Below are positions 23,473 to 31,227 of a stretch of 64,000 bases of DNA, piece after piece. Positions within the stretch are counted from its first letter, which is position 1; every line of letters begins with the position of its first letter. Origin of the DNA: Oscillospiraceae bacterium (GTDB lineage: Bacteria > Bacillota > Clostridia > Oscillospirales > Ruminococcaceae); assembly GCA_009777725.1 (NCBI GenBank), contig WRLG01000014.1, positions 1 to 64,000 of the forward strand. The letters are read 5' to 3'. Position numbers and translations under genes: made by a program. Below the pieces are notes generated by a model. The model saw only the letters and a list, made by a program, of their open reading frames with translations. It was not told the origin of the DNA and did not search any database.

Positions 23473-24580
23473 AATAAAAGAACATTTCGGAACAGAGGTG
23501 TTTAATAATCCGAGGCAGTTTAAAGCTGTTCTTTCGGATGTACCGTTTGAGACCGATGCGAAAAAAATACGTAAACTTCTCGAAGTTGCTATATGCGATA
23601 TGCGGGTTTACTCTCGCTTGGAGGCAGGGCTGGCGAAGAATAATCTTTTTGTAGTCGGCAATTTGAGCAATGAGATGGCAACAGATAATTTTATGGATAT
23701 AGGTGTTGCTCAAATGACGATTGAGGCTATAGCGGAGGAGTTATTCAGCTATAAGCCTGTTTCGCCTGCCCAAGCTAATAATAATCCACCTACACAACAA
23801 CAACAATCACAACAACAATCACAATATCAACAATCTGCTCAACAACCTGCCCCAGAAAATCAGCCTCTAGATATGGAAGCATTGGGAGGGCAACTATTAG
23901 CTAAACTGATGGGCAGAATCACATCTGCAAATATTCCCATACCTCAATCTTTGCCGCAGGTTAAAATGCCGAACTTATTCAATTCTAACGATAGTCAAAT
24001 TATTGCTCCTAAAATCGGCAGTATAATCAAATTCGGCAGTTATGATTGGCGAGTGCTTGATGTGCAAAACGACAAAGCATTAATCATTACTGAAGAAATT
24101 ATTGAGAATAAAGCGTATCATAGTGATTTGGTTGATATAACATGGGCTGACTGCGATTTGAGAAAATATCTGAACGGCGAATTTATTAACAATGCTAAAA
24201 AATTCAGCCCAAATGATAGAGATAGAATTACCCCTGTGGTGAACAGAAACGCAGATAATCAATGGTATAACACAAACAGCGGCAGTGATACAACGGACAG
24301 CATTTTCTTATTGAGCTTGGAGGAAGTGCGTGAATACTTTGGTGGCAGTATGAAAAAATTACGAAATGTAAGAGTACCAGATGGGTGGTTTTCTGATAAA
24401 AATGATTCTAAGAGGGTGGCAAAATATGGTAAACAAGCTTCGTGGTGGTGGCTTCGGTCGCCTGGTATCTACAGCACTAGTGCCGCCATTGTCAATATTG
24501 TCGGTTCTGTCTACGTCAATGGTAACTATGTACACAATGTTCACGGCGGTATTCGCCCTGCTTTGTGGCTGAATCTTTAA
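23441..24580 (+). CDS. DGR target protein 3
   Basis: The 379-residue protein starts inside the RT gene. The adaptor domain (FNNPRQFKAVLSDVPFE, AICDMRVYSRLEAGLAKN, IAEELFSYKPV) is followed by a 50-residue Gln/Pro/Asn linker and a second short helix (LDMEALGGQLLAKLMGRI) shared with target 4. The C-terminal DUF6273-like domain has FGSYDWRVLDVQNDKALIITE, TWADCDLRKYLNGEF, IFLLSLEEVREYFGG and WWWLRSPG...GIRPALWLNL. The N-terminal half is nearly identical to targets 4 and 5, so the genes arose by recent duplication while the VR diverged. Confidence 0.8.
   Translation: MKDQIIQALHKIKEHFGTEVFNNPRQFKAVLSDVPFETDAKKIRKLLEVAICDMRVYSRLEAGLAKNNLFVVGNLSNEMATDNFMDIGVAQMTIEAIAEELFSYKPVSPAQANNNPPTQQQQSQQQSQYQQSAQQPAPENQPLDMEALGGQLLAKLMGRITSANIPIPQSLPQVKMPNLFNSNDSQIIAPKIGSIIKFGSYDWRVLDVQNDKALIITEEIIENKAYHSDLVDITWADCDLRKYLNGEFINNAKKFSPNDRDRITPVVNRNADNQWYNTNSGSDTTDSIFLLSLEEVREYFGGSMKKLRNVRVPDGWFSDKNDSKRVAKYGKQASWWWLRSPGIYSTSAAIVNIVGSVYVNGNYVHNVHGGIRPALWLNL
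24439..24580 (+). repeat. DGR variable region VR3
   Basis: Aligned to VR1; variable codons read ATC TAC AGC ACT AGT, ATT, AAT ATT GTC and so on, all ending in C or T except one GTA. No GC hairpin block follows; the next gene begins 52 bases downstream. Confidence 0.72.
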
Positions 24581-24632
24581 GATTTAATCTTATTAAATCT
24601 TGCCTAAACAACAAAAGGAGAGAAAATTAATC

Positions 24633-25784
24633 ATGAAAGACCAAATAATCCAAGCATTACATAAAATTAAAAACAGCTTCGGAACAGAGGTGTTTAATAA
24701 TCCGAGGCAGTTTAAAGCGGTGCTTTCGGATGTACCGTTTGAAACCGATGCGAAAAAAATACGTAATCTGCTTAATATTTCTATTTGTGAAATGCAGGTT
24801 TATTCACGGTTAAAGGCGGGGTTTGCAAAAAGCAGTCCGTTCATCATTGATAATTTAATCAATGAAATTACGGCGGATTATGAAATTAACCCCGCTTCTG
24901 CCAAAACAGTAATTGAGAGTATAGCGGAGGAGTTATTTAACTATAAGCCCGCTTCGTCTGCCCAATCTAATTATAATCCGCCTATACAGCAACAATCCCA
25001 ACCCCAACAACCTATTTTGCAAAGCCAGCCTATAGATATGGAAGCATTAGAAGAGCAACTGTTAACTAAACTAATGGGCAGAATCACATCTGCAAATATT
25101 GCTATTCCCCAACCTGCACCGCAAGCTAAAACGCCCAACTTGTTCAATTCTAATGATAACCAAATTATTGCCCCCAAAATCGGCAGTATAATCAAATTCG
25201 GCAAATATAACTGGCAGGTGCTTGATGTTCAGAATAACGCCGCATTAATCATTACCGAAGAAATTATTGAGAAGAAAGCGTATCATAGTAACAGGACTGC
25301 TATAACATGGGCTGACTGCGATTTGAGAAAATATCTGAACGGTGAATTTATTAACAATGCTAAAAATTTCAGTCCAAATGACAAGGCGAGAATTATCTCT
25401 GTAATGAACGGAAACAGAGAAAACCAATGGTATGATACAAACGGCGGCAATGAAACAACGGACAGCATTTTTTTATTGAGTTTGTACGAACTTGTGAAAT
25501 ACTTTGGAGATAGCGGTGATTTGGAAAACGGCAAGGGTTGGAAATATGAGAGCGGCAAAAATGTATTGGCATATGGAAATGACCGTCGGTATATACACGA
25601 CCAGTATGATAAAAGCAGGGTGTCAAAATATGGTAACAAAGTTTCGTGGTGGTGGCTTCGGTCGCCCGGCTACAGCAGCGATTATGCCGCCTTTGTCTAT
25701 GATGATGGTTTTGTCCGCATCATTGGCTATGGTGTCGACATTGATTCCGGCGGCGTTCGTCCTGCTTTGTGGCTAGATTTGTAA
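24633..25784 (+). CDS. DGR target protein 4
   Basis: The start is ATG 24633, preceded by AAAGGAGAGAAAATTAATC, the same leader found before target 3 (track start 24600 rejected). The 383-residue protein is a mosaic: its first 45 residues match target 3, residues about 60-95 match target 2 (SRLKAGFAKSSPFI, YEINPASAKTVIESIAEEL) and the linker and DUF6273-like core match target 3. This points to recombination among the paralogues. The C-terminal core has a longer insert (WKYESGKNVLAYGND) before WWWLRSPG...GVRPALWLDL. Confidence 0.8.
   Translation: MKDQIIQALHKIKNSFGTEVFNNPRQFKAVLSDVPFETDAKKIRNLLNISICEMQVYSRLKAGFAKSSPFIIDNLINEITADYEINPASAKTVIESIAEELFNYKPASSAQSNYNPPIQQQSQPQQPILQSQPIDMEALEEQLLTKLMGRITSANIAIPQPAPQAKTPNLFNSNDNQIIAPKIGSIIKFGKYNWQVLDVQNNAALIITEEIIEKKAYHSNRTAITWADCDLRKYLNGEFINNAKNFSPNDKARIISVMNGNRENQWYDTNGGNETTDSIFLLSLYELVKYFGDSGDLENGKGWKYESGKNVLAYGNDRRYIHDQYDKSRVSKYGNKVSWWWLRSPGYSSDYAAFVYDDGFVRIIGYGVDIDSGGVRPALWLDL
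25643..25784 (+). repeat. DGR variable region VR4
   Basis: All variable codons end in C or T (TAC AGC AGC GAT TAT, TTT, TAT GAT GAT, CGC, ATT, TAT GGT, GAC ATT GAT TCC). A shortened downstream block keeps only TGCATAAGCGGGTTGCGATTTTT-like sequence of the hairpin array. Confidence 0.75.
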
Positions 25785-25836
25785 TTCTATAATCCTGCAT
25801 AAGCGGGTTGCGATTTTTGAAAAATGAGGATATACT

Positions 25837-26871
25837 ATGAGTTCTTTAACCAATCCCAAGCAACGCTATTATTACTCGTTGCTTTCAGAAAATGACAAGA
25901 AAATATATGATGATATTGTTTCGGCTTGGAGGGATTTGAATAGAAATGTTAAAATTCCCAACTCCCCGAGTTGCGGCATTTCAACTATGTTAGAGTATAT
26001 TCGTTATGACATTCCCAAGCTGTTTTATGTTGATTTTAACGGGATTTCTTATAGAAATCATTTTAATTCGGTTACGTTGAACACGAGGTTTCACTATACA
26101 GATTCAGAGATTGCTAATCTGAAAAAACAGCTGAATAAGGCGATTAAGTCATTTACTTGCAATATTTTAAATGAGAAGATGTCACCTTTTGAGCGTGAAT
26201 TATCGGCACATGACTTTTTAGCAAGTACGGTAAAATACGATTTTCAAAGCAAGAACGATTTCGAGAACGCATCTATTGTAGCCCCATTGCTAAAGAATCG
26301 CGGGATTTGCGAGGGATATGCTAAGGCATTTAAACTGCTGTGTGATGAAATCGGAGTTAGTTCGCTTGTTGCTTTCGGGACGGCAGTAAATAGTCTGAAT
26401 TACGTTAAAACAGGAACAGGCGAATATGAAGGACACGCTTGGAATATAGTAAAAATCGGCGGGAAATGTGCTCATGTTGATGTAACATGGGATTCTGTTA
26501 ACCCTTTACAAAATAATTCAAAAATTCGTTATGACTACTTTAATCTTGCCGATGATGAAATATCCAAAGACCACGTTTGGGACAAAAATAAATACCCTAA
26601 ATGCGACACTCACAATATGAGCTACTATCATGTCAATGATTATTATATTACAAGTAAGGGCGATTTTGAAAAATATATAATAAATCAGATTAAGAATAAA
26701 GTCGCCTCTTTTAATGTCAAATTTAGCTTTGAATTCGAGGACAATAAGGAGATTACCCGATATATTTCTAAAGCAATGTCAAAGTATCCTCTAATTCTCA
26801 AAACATGGAGTTATTCATTAGGGGTTTCCTATAACAAAGCAATGCGAACGGCGTTAATAACTATTGAGTAG
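25837..26871 (+). CDS. Transglutaminase-like cysteine peptidase-fold protein
   Basis: The 344-residue protein has a transglutaminase-like core with the triad in canonical order: Cys158 in NRGICEGYAKAFKLL, His200 in GHAWNIVKIGG and Asp215 in HVDVTWDS. The first 110 residues (LLSENDKKIYDDIVSAWRD) are helical and the last 70 a separate region. Bacterial members act as cysteine proteases or cross-linking enzymes. There is no signal peptide, so it would act inside the cell. Lying between DGR targets 4 and 5, it is a candidate effector or processing enzyme of the system; that is inference. Confidence 0.8.
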   Translation: MSSLTNPKQRYYYSLLSENDKKIYDDIVSAWRDLNRNVKIPNSPSCGISTMLEYIRYDIPKLFYVDFNGISYRNHFNSVTLNTRFHYTDSEIANLKKQLNKAIKSFTCNILNEKMSPFERELSAHDFLASTVKYDFQSKNDFENASIVAPLLKNRGICEGYAKAFKLLCDEIGVSSLVAFGTAVNSLNYVKTGTGEYEGHAWNIVKIGGKCAHVDVTWDSVNPLQNNSKIRYDYFNLADDEISKDHVWDKNKYPKCDTHNMSYYHVNDYYITSKGDFEKYIINQIKNKVASFNVKFSFEFEDNKEITRYISKAMSKYPLILKTWSYSLGVSYNKAMRTALITIE

Positions 26872-26895
26872 GTAAAAATTGATTGGAGATATTAT

Positions 26896-27924
26896 ATGAA
26901 AAACCAAATAATCCAAGCATTACATAAAATAAAAGACCATTTCGGAACAGAGATATTTAATAATCCGAGGCAGTTTAAAGCTATTCTTTCGGATGTACCA
27001 TTTGAAACTGATGCGAAGAAAATCCGTAATCTGCTCAATATTTCTATTTGTGAAATGAAGGTTTATTCACGTTTGGAAAAAGGGTTAGCAAAGAATAATA
27101 CTTTTGTCGTTGGTAATCTCATTGATGAAATGGTAAGAGATTATTATCCTGATGAAAATACTGTTAAAATAGTAATAGAAACTATGGCAGAGGAGTTGTT
27201 CGGCTATATTCCTGTATCTGTCTCCACTACCAATACACCGCCCGTACCTAATCCGCAACAACCCTTAAACCCGCAACCAACGCAAGCTTCCATTGATGTT
27301 GACTTGCTCAAACAACAGCTTCTCACAGAAATAATGGGGCAAATTTCATCAGACCCGCAATTTTCTCAGAAAATGCCGCCTCAACCTCTGCCGACTAAAA
27401 ATCCGGGTGCATCGTCAATACCGAAAATTGGCAGTATAATCCCGCTCGGAGGTTATGATTGGAGAGTGCTTGATGTACAAAATAGTAAAGCCCTGCTCAT
27501 AACAAAAGACGTTATAGAGGAACACCCCTACAATACAAAGTATACAGGCGTTACATGGGAAAAATGCACTTTGCGGCAATATCTTAACGGCGAATTCTAT
27601 AATTTGCTCGGACAAGATAAATCACGCATTTCTCGTGAAAGGGTTGTTAATTCAGATAACCCTAAATATATTACACCTGGTGGAAATGACACTAACGATA
27701 AAATATTTTTATTGAGCATGTCAGAAGCAAATAAATACTTTAAAAATGATTCTGATAGAATGTCAAAATATGGTAATAAAGCTTCGCAGTGGTGGCTTCG
27801 GTCGCCTGGCTACGGCAGCCTTTATGCCGCCTATGTCCTCGGTGGCGGTAGTGTCGACGTCTATGGTAAAGATGTCAACTATGACGACTACGGCGTTCGT
27901 CCCGCTTTGTGGCTGAAAATATAA
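26896..27924 (+). CDS. DGR target protein 5
   Basis: The 342-residue protein starts with an adaptor domain nearly identical to targets 3 and 4 for 55 residues. It then carries a YYPDENTVKIVIETMAEEL segment like target 1 and a linker like target 2 (DVDLLKQQLLTEIMGQIS), another mosaic. The DUF6273-like end (LGGYDWRVLDVQNSKALLITKD, TLRQYLNGEFY, IFLLSMSEANKYFKN, QWWLRSPG...GVRPALWLKI) has Gln for the first Trp of the WWW motif. GGAGA precedes ATG. Confidence 0.8.
   Translation: MKNQIIQALHKIKDHFGTEIFNNPRQFKAILSDVPFETDAKKIRNLLNISICEMKVYSRLEKGLAKNNTFVVGNLIDEMVRDYYPDENTVKIVIETMAEELFGYIPVSVSTTNTPPVPNPQQPLNPQPTQASIDVDLLKQQLLTEIMGQISSDPQFSQKMPPQPLPTKNPGASSIPKIGSIIPLGGYDWRVLDVQNSKALLITKDVIEEHPYNTKYTGVTWEKCTLRQYLNGEFYNLLGQDKSRISRERVVNSDNPKYITPGGNDTNDKIFLLSMSEANKYFKNDSDRMSKYGNKASQWWLRSPGYGSLYAAYVLGGGSVDVYGKDVNYDDYGVRPALWLKI
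27783..27924 (+). repeat. DGR variable region VR5
   Basis: Variable codons TAC GGC AGC CTT TAT, TAT, CTC GGT GGC, GAC, TAT, GAT, AAC TAT GAC GAC TAC all end in C or T; AAA is the one exception. No hairpin block follows. Confidence 0.72.
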
Positions 27925-27948
27925 TTAAATTCAAAGGAAATTCAAGCT

Positions 27949-28671
27949 ATGGAAAAATATATTCAAAGAGATTATTCTGAATACGAAGCACTGAGGGTGC
28001 AGTATGCAAACACGGCTGACCCGCAAATAAAGGAGCAAATACGGGCTTTGGGTGAGCTTGTTAATTTGAAAAACGACTTGGATTTAACAAACGGCGACCC
28101 GAATACGAAACAATTAGGCGGCAGATACGGCGATGTCAAGGGCAAAATAGCGGGTTATCATGCTCATCATATTCCTCCGAAATCGGTAAGCGACCATAAT
28201 ATGAACACCCTGCCCGCTATCTGCATGACAAGCGAAGATCACAGAATGACCGCAAGCTACGGGAACAGAATGAAAGCGGTGTTTTCACCGGAGGACAAGA
28301 ATGACAACACAACATATAAAGAGAAGTTAATCAAGCAAATTAACGATGGCAATTATGCAGATGCTTTCAGAAATGAAGTATATGAAATTAAAATGAAATT
28401 CGGCGATAAATACGACGGTGCGATTAAACAGGCGATTGAAGCAAACGCCGATTATCTGAAAGAATTCGGCAACCCGCATAAGAATCAAGGCATTGAAGCG
28501 TTCAGGGAGAAGTCGGCTGATAAAACATCAAATCAAACGGCAAATAAAGGAATAGAAAGCTTCCGCAGCAAAGAGGGCAGTCAAATGCCTCAACGCAATC
28601 AACATAGCCAAAATGCCCAAAACGGAAATCAATCAAGCGGACAAGCCAGCGGAAGCGGTCAAGGGAGGTAG
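27949..28671 (+). CDS. HNH/Endo VII-like nuclease domain protein (candidate effector)
   Basis: The 240-residue protein has an N-terminal helical part, then GYHAHHIPPKSVSDH followed 20 residues later by ICMTSEDHRMTASYG. This His-His...Pro...Asp-His pattern is that of HNH/Endonuclease VII-fold (LHH-like) toxin nucleases. A roughly 60-residue C-terminal tail is low-complexity (Gln, Asn, Ser, Gly) with two copies of a GIE[AS]FR[ES]K motif. It has no signal peptide and no adjacent immunity gene. Located between target 5 and vWA3 it is a plausible cell-killing or DNA-degrading effector; family assignment is tentative. Confidence 0.55.
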   Translation: MEKYIQRDYSEYEALRVQYANTADPQIKEQIRALGELVNLKNDLDLTNGDPNTKQLGGRYGDVKGKIAGYHAHHIPPKSVSDHNMNTLPAICMTSEDHRMTASYGNRMKAVFSPEDKNDNTTYKEKLIKQINDGNYADAFRNEVYEIKMKFGDKYDGAIKQAIEANADYLKEFGNPHKNQGIEAFREKSADKTSNQTANKGIESFRSKEGSQMPQRNQHSQNAQNGNQSSGQASGSGQGR

Positions 28672-28677
28672 TTTACT

Positions 28678-29676
28678 TTGAGGGAACAGATTATACAGGT
28701 GTTACACAAAATCAAGGAAAGTTTCGGTACGGATGTGTTTGCGAACCCGAGGCTTTTTAGTGCTGTGCTTGCTGACGTTAAAATTGAAACAGATGCTAAA
28801 AAAATCCGCAACCTGCTTAATATTGCTGTTCGGGATATTCATATATATCAACGATTGGAAAAAGGATTAGCAAGCAACAATAAATTTATAATCGACAACC
28901 TTATTTGTGAAATTTCGTCAGACTATATGATAGAAAAAACTGCTTCGCAAGCAGTAGTTGAAGCTTTTGCCGATTTGTTAGGATATATTTCACCGCCTGT
29001 CGCAACTGCTCGTAAAGTGGTGGTAAATCCTTTAGAGGGGTTAATACCTACAAGACCAGTTCTTATCGTATTTTTTGTAATTGATAAATCCGGCAATATG
29101 GCGGGAGCAGGCATTAACGCACTAAACCACGCCATGAGGGAGATGATACCTATTCTCAAAAACATAGACGGGCAAGGTGCAGATTTAAAGGTTGCGGTTC
29201 TTACTTTCTCAGCGGGAGCAGAGTGGCTTTATTCAGAGCCTCAAGATGTAGAGGATTTTGAATGGTATGACATTGAAACGAATCTTGATTATGATTGGGA
29301 TAACTACACTTCTGATTTTGGTGCGGCTTGCGATGAACTATACGTTAAAATGTCAAGAGAGGCATACATGAGCTCGAGAAAAGGTTACAAAATCCCCATT
29401 ATTATACTTATAACAGCCGGAAAACCTACGGATAATTGGCAACCATCTTTAGCGAAATTAAAGAAAAACAGATGGTTTAAAGCTGCATTTAAAATCGGAC
29501 TTGCGGTTGATGATGCCAACGAGAATGTGATTGGCGAATTTGTCGGAACAAAGAAAGGTAAGAATGGCAAATATGAGAGGGTTTACCAACCTTATGATGC
29601 AAATAAGCTAAAAAAATTATTTAGGGGTGAATACTCTTCGTATGTGTGTAGTCATGAGGATGAGGATTGGGATTAA
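28678..29676 (+). CDS. Adaptor-domain-vWA fusion protein (vWA3) with degenerate MIDAS
   Basis: Starting at TTG 28678 after GGGAGG, the 332-residue protein has the same N-terminal domain as the DGR targets (residues 1-105: FANPRLFSAVLADVKIE, AVRDIHIYQRLEKGLASN). It is joined at about residue 113 to a copy of vWA2 that begins at that protein's own start (VNPLEG). The vWA part is close to vWA2, but the MIDAS is altered: DKSYS is DKSGN and LTDGEPT is ITAGKPT, losing the Ser and Asp metal ligands. Metal-dependent binding is probably lost. It physically links the target-type adaptor to the vWA module. Confidence 0.8.
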   Translation: MREQIIQVLHKIKESFGTDVFANPRLFSAVLADVKIETDAKKIRNLLNIAVRDIHIYQRLEKGLASNNKFIIDNLICEISSDYMIEKTASQAVVEAFADLLGYISPPVATARKVVVNPLEGLIPTRPVLIVFFVIDKSGNMAGAGINALNHAMREMIPILKNIDGQGADLKVAVLTFSAGAEWLYSEPQDVEDFEWYDIETNLDYDWDNYTSDFGAACDELYVKMSREAYMSSRKGYKIPIIILITAGKPTDNWQPSLAKLKKNRWFKAAFKIGLAVDDANENVIGEFVGTKKGKNGKYERVYQPYDANKLKKLFRGEYSSYVCSHEDEDWD

Positions 29677-29677
29677 T

Positions 29678-29692
29678 ATGGCTAAATTATAA
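29678..29692 (+). pseudogene. Relic of a second PP2C start (MAKL-stop)
   Basis: After the vWA3 stop the bases GATTAATATGGCTAAATT mirror GATTAATATGGCTGATTT at the vWA2-PP2C junction. Here the frame ends after four codons. The vWA-PP2C gene pair was evidently duplicated and the second PP2C deleted, leaving only its start. The 60 bases to the next gene hold nothing else. Confidence 0.5.
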
Positions 29693-29753
29693 CATTTAAT
29701 AATGAGAGAACTTTTGTAAATAGCCAAAAACAATTTTAAAAAGGTGAAATAAC

Positions 29754-31064
29754 ATGAACATATCAACCCGCCTACTCTACGGCAACACAGTAACGCAAAA
29801 TACCCCACCTGCACAAACAAGCGGAGCTGTCAAACTCCACGGTACTTTTGCGGGCAAACCGTCAGCTTTCACGCTCAACAATGACACATTAAGCAAACAC
29901 ACAATGCTCATCGGCGGAACAGGTTGCGGCAAAACAACGCTCTTTTATCATTTTATTTCGCAGTTAAAAAAATCAATGACGAACGATGATGTGATGATAA
30001 TTTTTGATAGCAAGGGTGATTTTCATTCAAAGTTTTTCAACAAAACAACGGATATAATTATCGGAAATTCAAAGCAATATTCGGCTGAATCGGCGCATTG
30101 GAATATCTATAAAGAAATCCTCGCCGATGGCTTGGAAGAGCGGGATTTTATCATAAACACACAAGAAATCTGCAAGTCATTCTTTGAGGAACGCACTAAA
30201 AATACAACAAACGCTTTCTTCCCAAACGCCGCAAGAGATTTATTGGCGGCAATTATAATCACCTTTATTCGTGAGGGCAAAAAAGACTCCGCAATAAAAA
30301 AAGAGTTTTTCTACAACAGCAAGCTTAAAGAATTTTTAGATTTATCCGATTCGCAAATGATTATGGATTTGCTCGGCGACAGCCCCGATGCTAATGCAAT
30401 TTTATCCTACATAAGCGGCGACAACGCACAATCGCAGGGCGTTTTATCTGAAATGTATTCCGTCATAAGAGAGATTTTAATCGGCGTTTTTGCCGAACGA
30501 GGTATGTTTTCCATGCGTGAATTTGTCCGTAATAAGGGAAAACGAACCCTATTCATTGAGTACGACCTTTCAATCGGCAGTATGCTAACCCCTGTTTATC
30601 GTTTAATGTTCGACCTCGCACTCAAAGAAGCTCTCGGGCGAAACAAGCCGCAGGGCAACGTCTACCTTGTTTGCGATGAGTTTAAATTGCTCCCTCATTT
30701 GAAACACATTGACGATGGCGTTAATTTCGGGCGTAGTTTAGGCGTGAAAGTTTTTGCGGGTATTCAGAGTATCGAGCAATTATACGAAATCTACGGGCAA
30801 AGCCGAGGGCGGAATATTGCGGCGGGGTTTTCGTCAGTTTACGCATTTCGCTCAAATGATACAGCGACACGAGATTTCGTCACAGGTCTATTCGGCAAAA
30901 ATATCGTTTTAGAAAAATATCAGCGTTTGGATAATCAAATTATCGAAGAAAAACGGAACGGACAAACTGTCGAGGACTGGGATATGAACAGCCTGAAAAT
31001 CGGCGAAGCGATTGTAGGTTTGCCGTTTTCACAGCCGTTTAGGTTTTATTTTGATAACTATTAA
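29754..31064 (+). CDS. TraG/TraD/VirD4-like coupling ATPase
   Basis: The 436-residue ATPase has Walker A IGGTGCGKTT at about residue 53, IIFDSKGDF, Walker B VYLVCDEFKLLP near 310, FAGIQSIEQL and a C-terminal WDMNSLKIGEAIVGLP, the arrangement of the TrwB/TraD DNA-binding superfamily (type IV coupling proteins). It lacks N-terminal membrane helices, as do soluble coupling-like ATPases of mobilizable elements. It faces the relaxase gene convergently with a 160-base gap showing nothing else. It may serve conjugation or, as last gene of the cargo operon, the DGR/vWA system. Confidence 0.82.
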   Translation: MNISTRLLYGNTVTQNTPPAQTSGAVKLHGTFAGKPSAFTLNNDTLSKHTMLIGGTGCGKTTLFYHFISQLKKSMTNDDVMIIFDSKGDFHSKFFNKTTDIIIGNSKQYSAESAHWNIYKEILADGLEERDFIINTQEICKSFFEERTKNTTNAFFPNAARDLLAAIIITFIREGKKDSAIKKEFFYNSKLKEFLDLSDSQMIMDLLGDSPDANAILSYISGDNAQSQGVLSEMYSVIREILIGVFAERGMFSMREFVRNKGKRTLFIEYDLSIGSMLTPVYRLMFDLALKEALGRNKPQGNVYLVCDEFKLLPHLKHIDDGVNFGRSLGVKVFAGIQSIEQLYEIYGQSRGRNIAAGFSSVYAFRSNDTATRDFVTGLFGKNIVLEKYQRLDNQIIEEKRNGQTVEDWDMNSLKIGEAIVGLPFSQPFRFYFDNY

Positions 31065-31227
31065 CTAAGGTGCGTTATTTTACAAATTGAAACCATCTCA
31101 AATTCAAGCAACCGATTAAGCACAAACAAAACCCAGCCAATAACCGCCTCCCTAAAAAGCAATTATCAGCCGGATTTTGCCTGAAATATTTAAAAATTGC
31201 AACAATGCTCAATAAGCCAAAACAGGC

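Noticed and set aside
23780-23860. CAA/AAC-rich stretch considered as DGR template repeat
   Set aside because: It is the Gln/Pro linker of target 3 in frame and shares none of the fixed VR codons.
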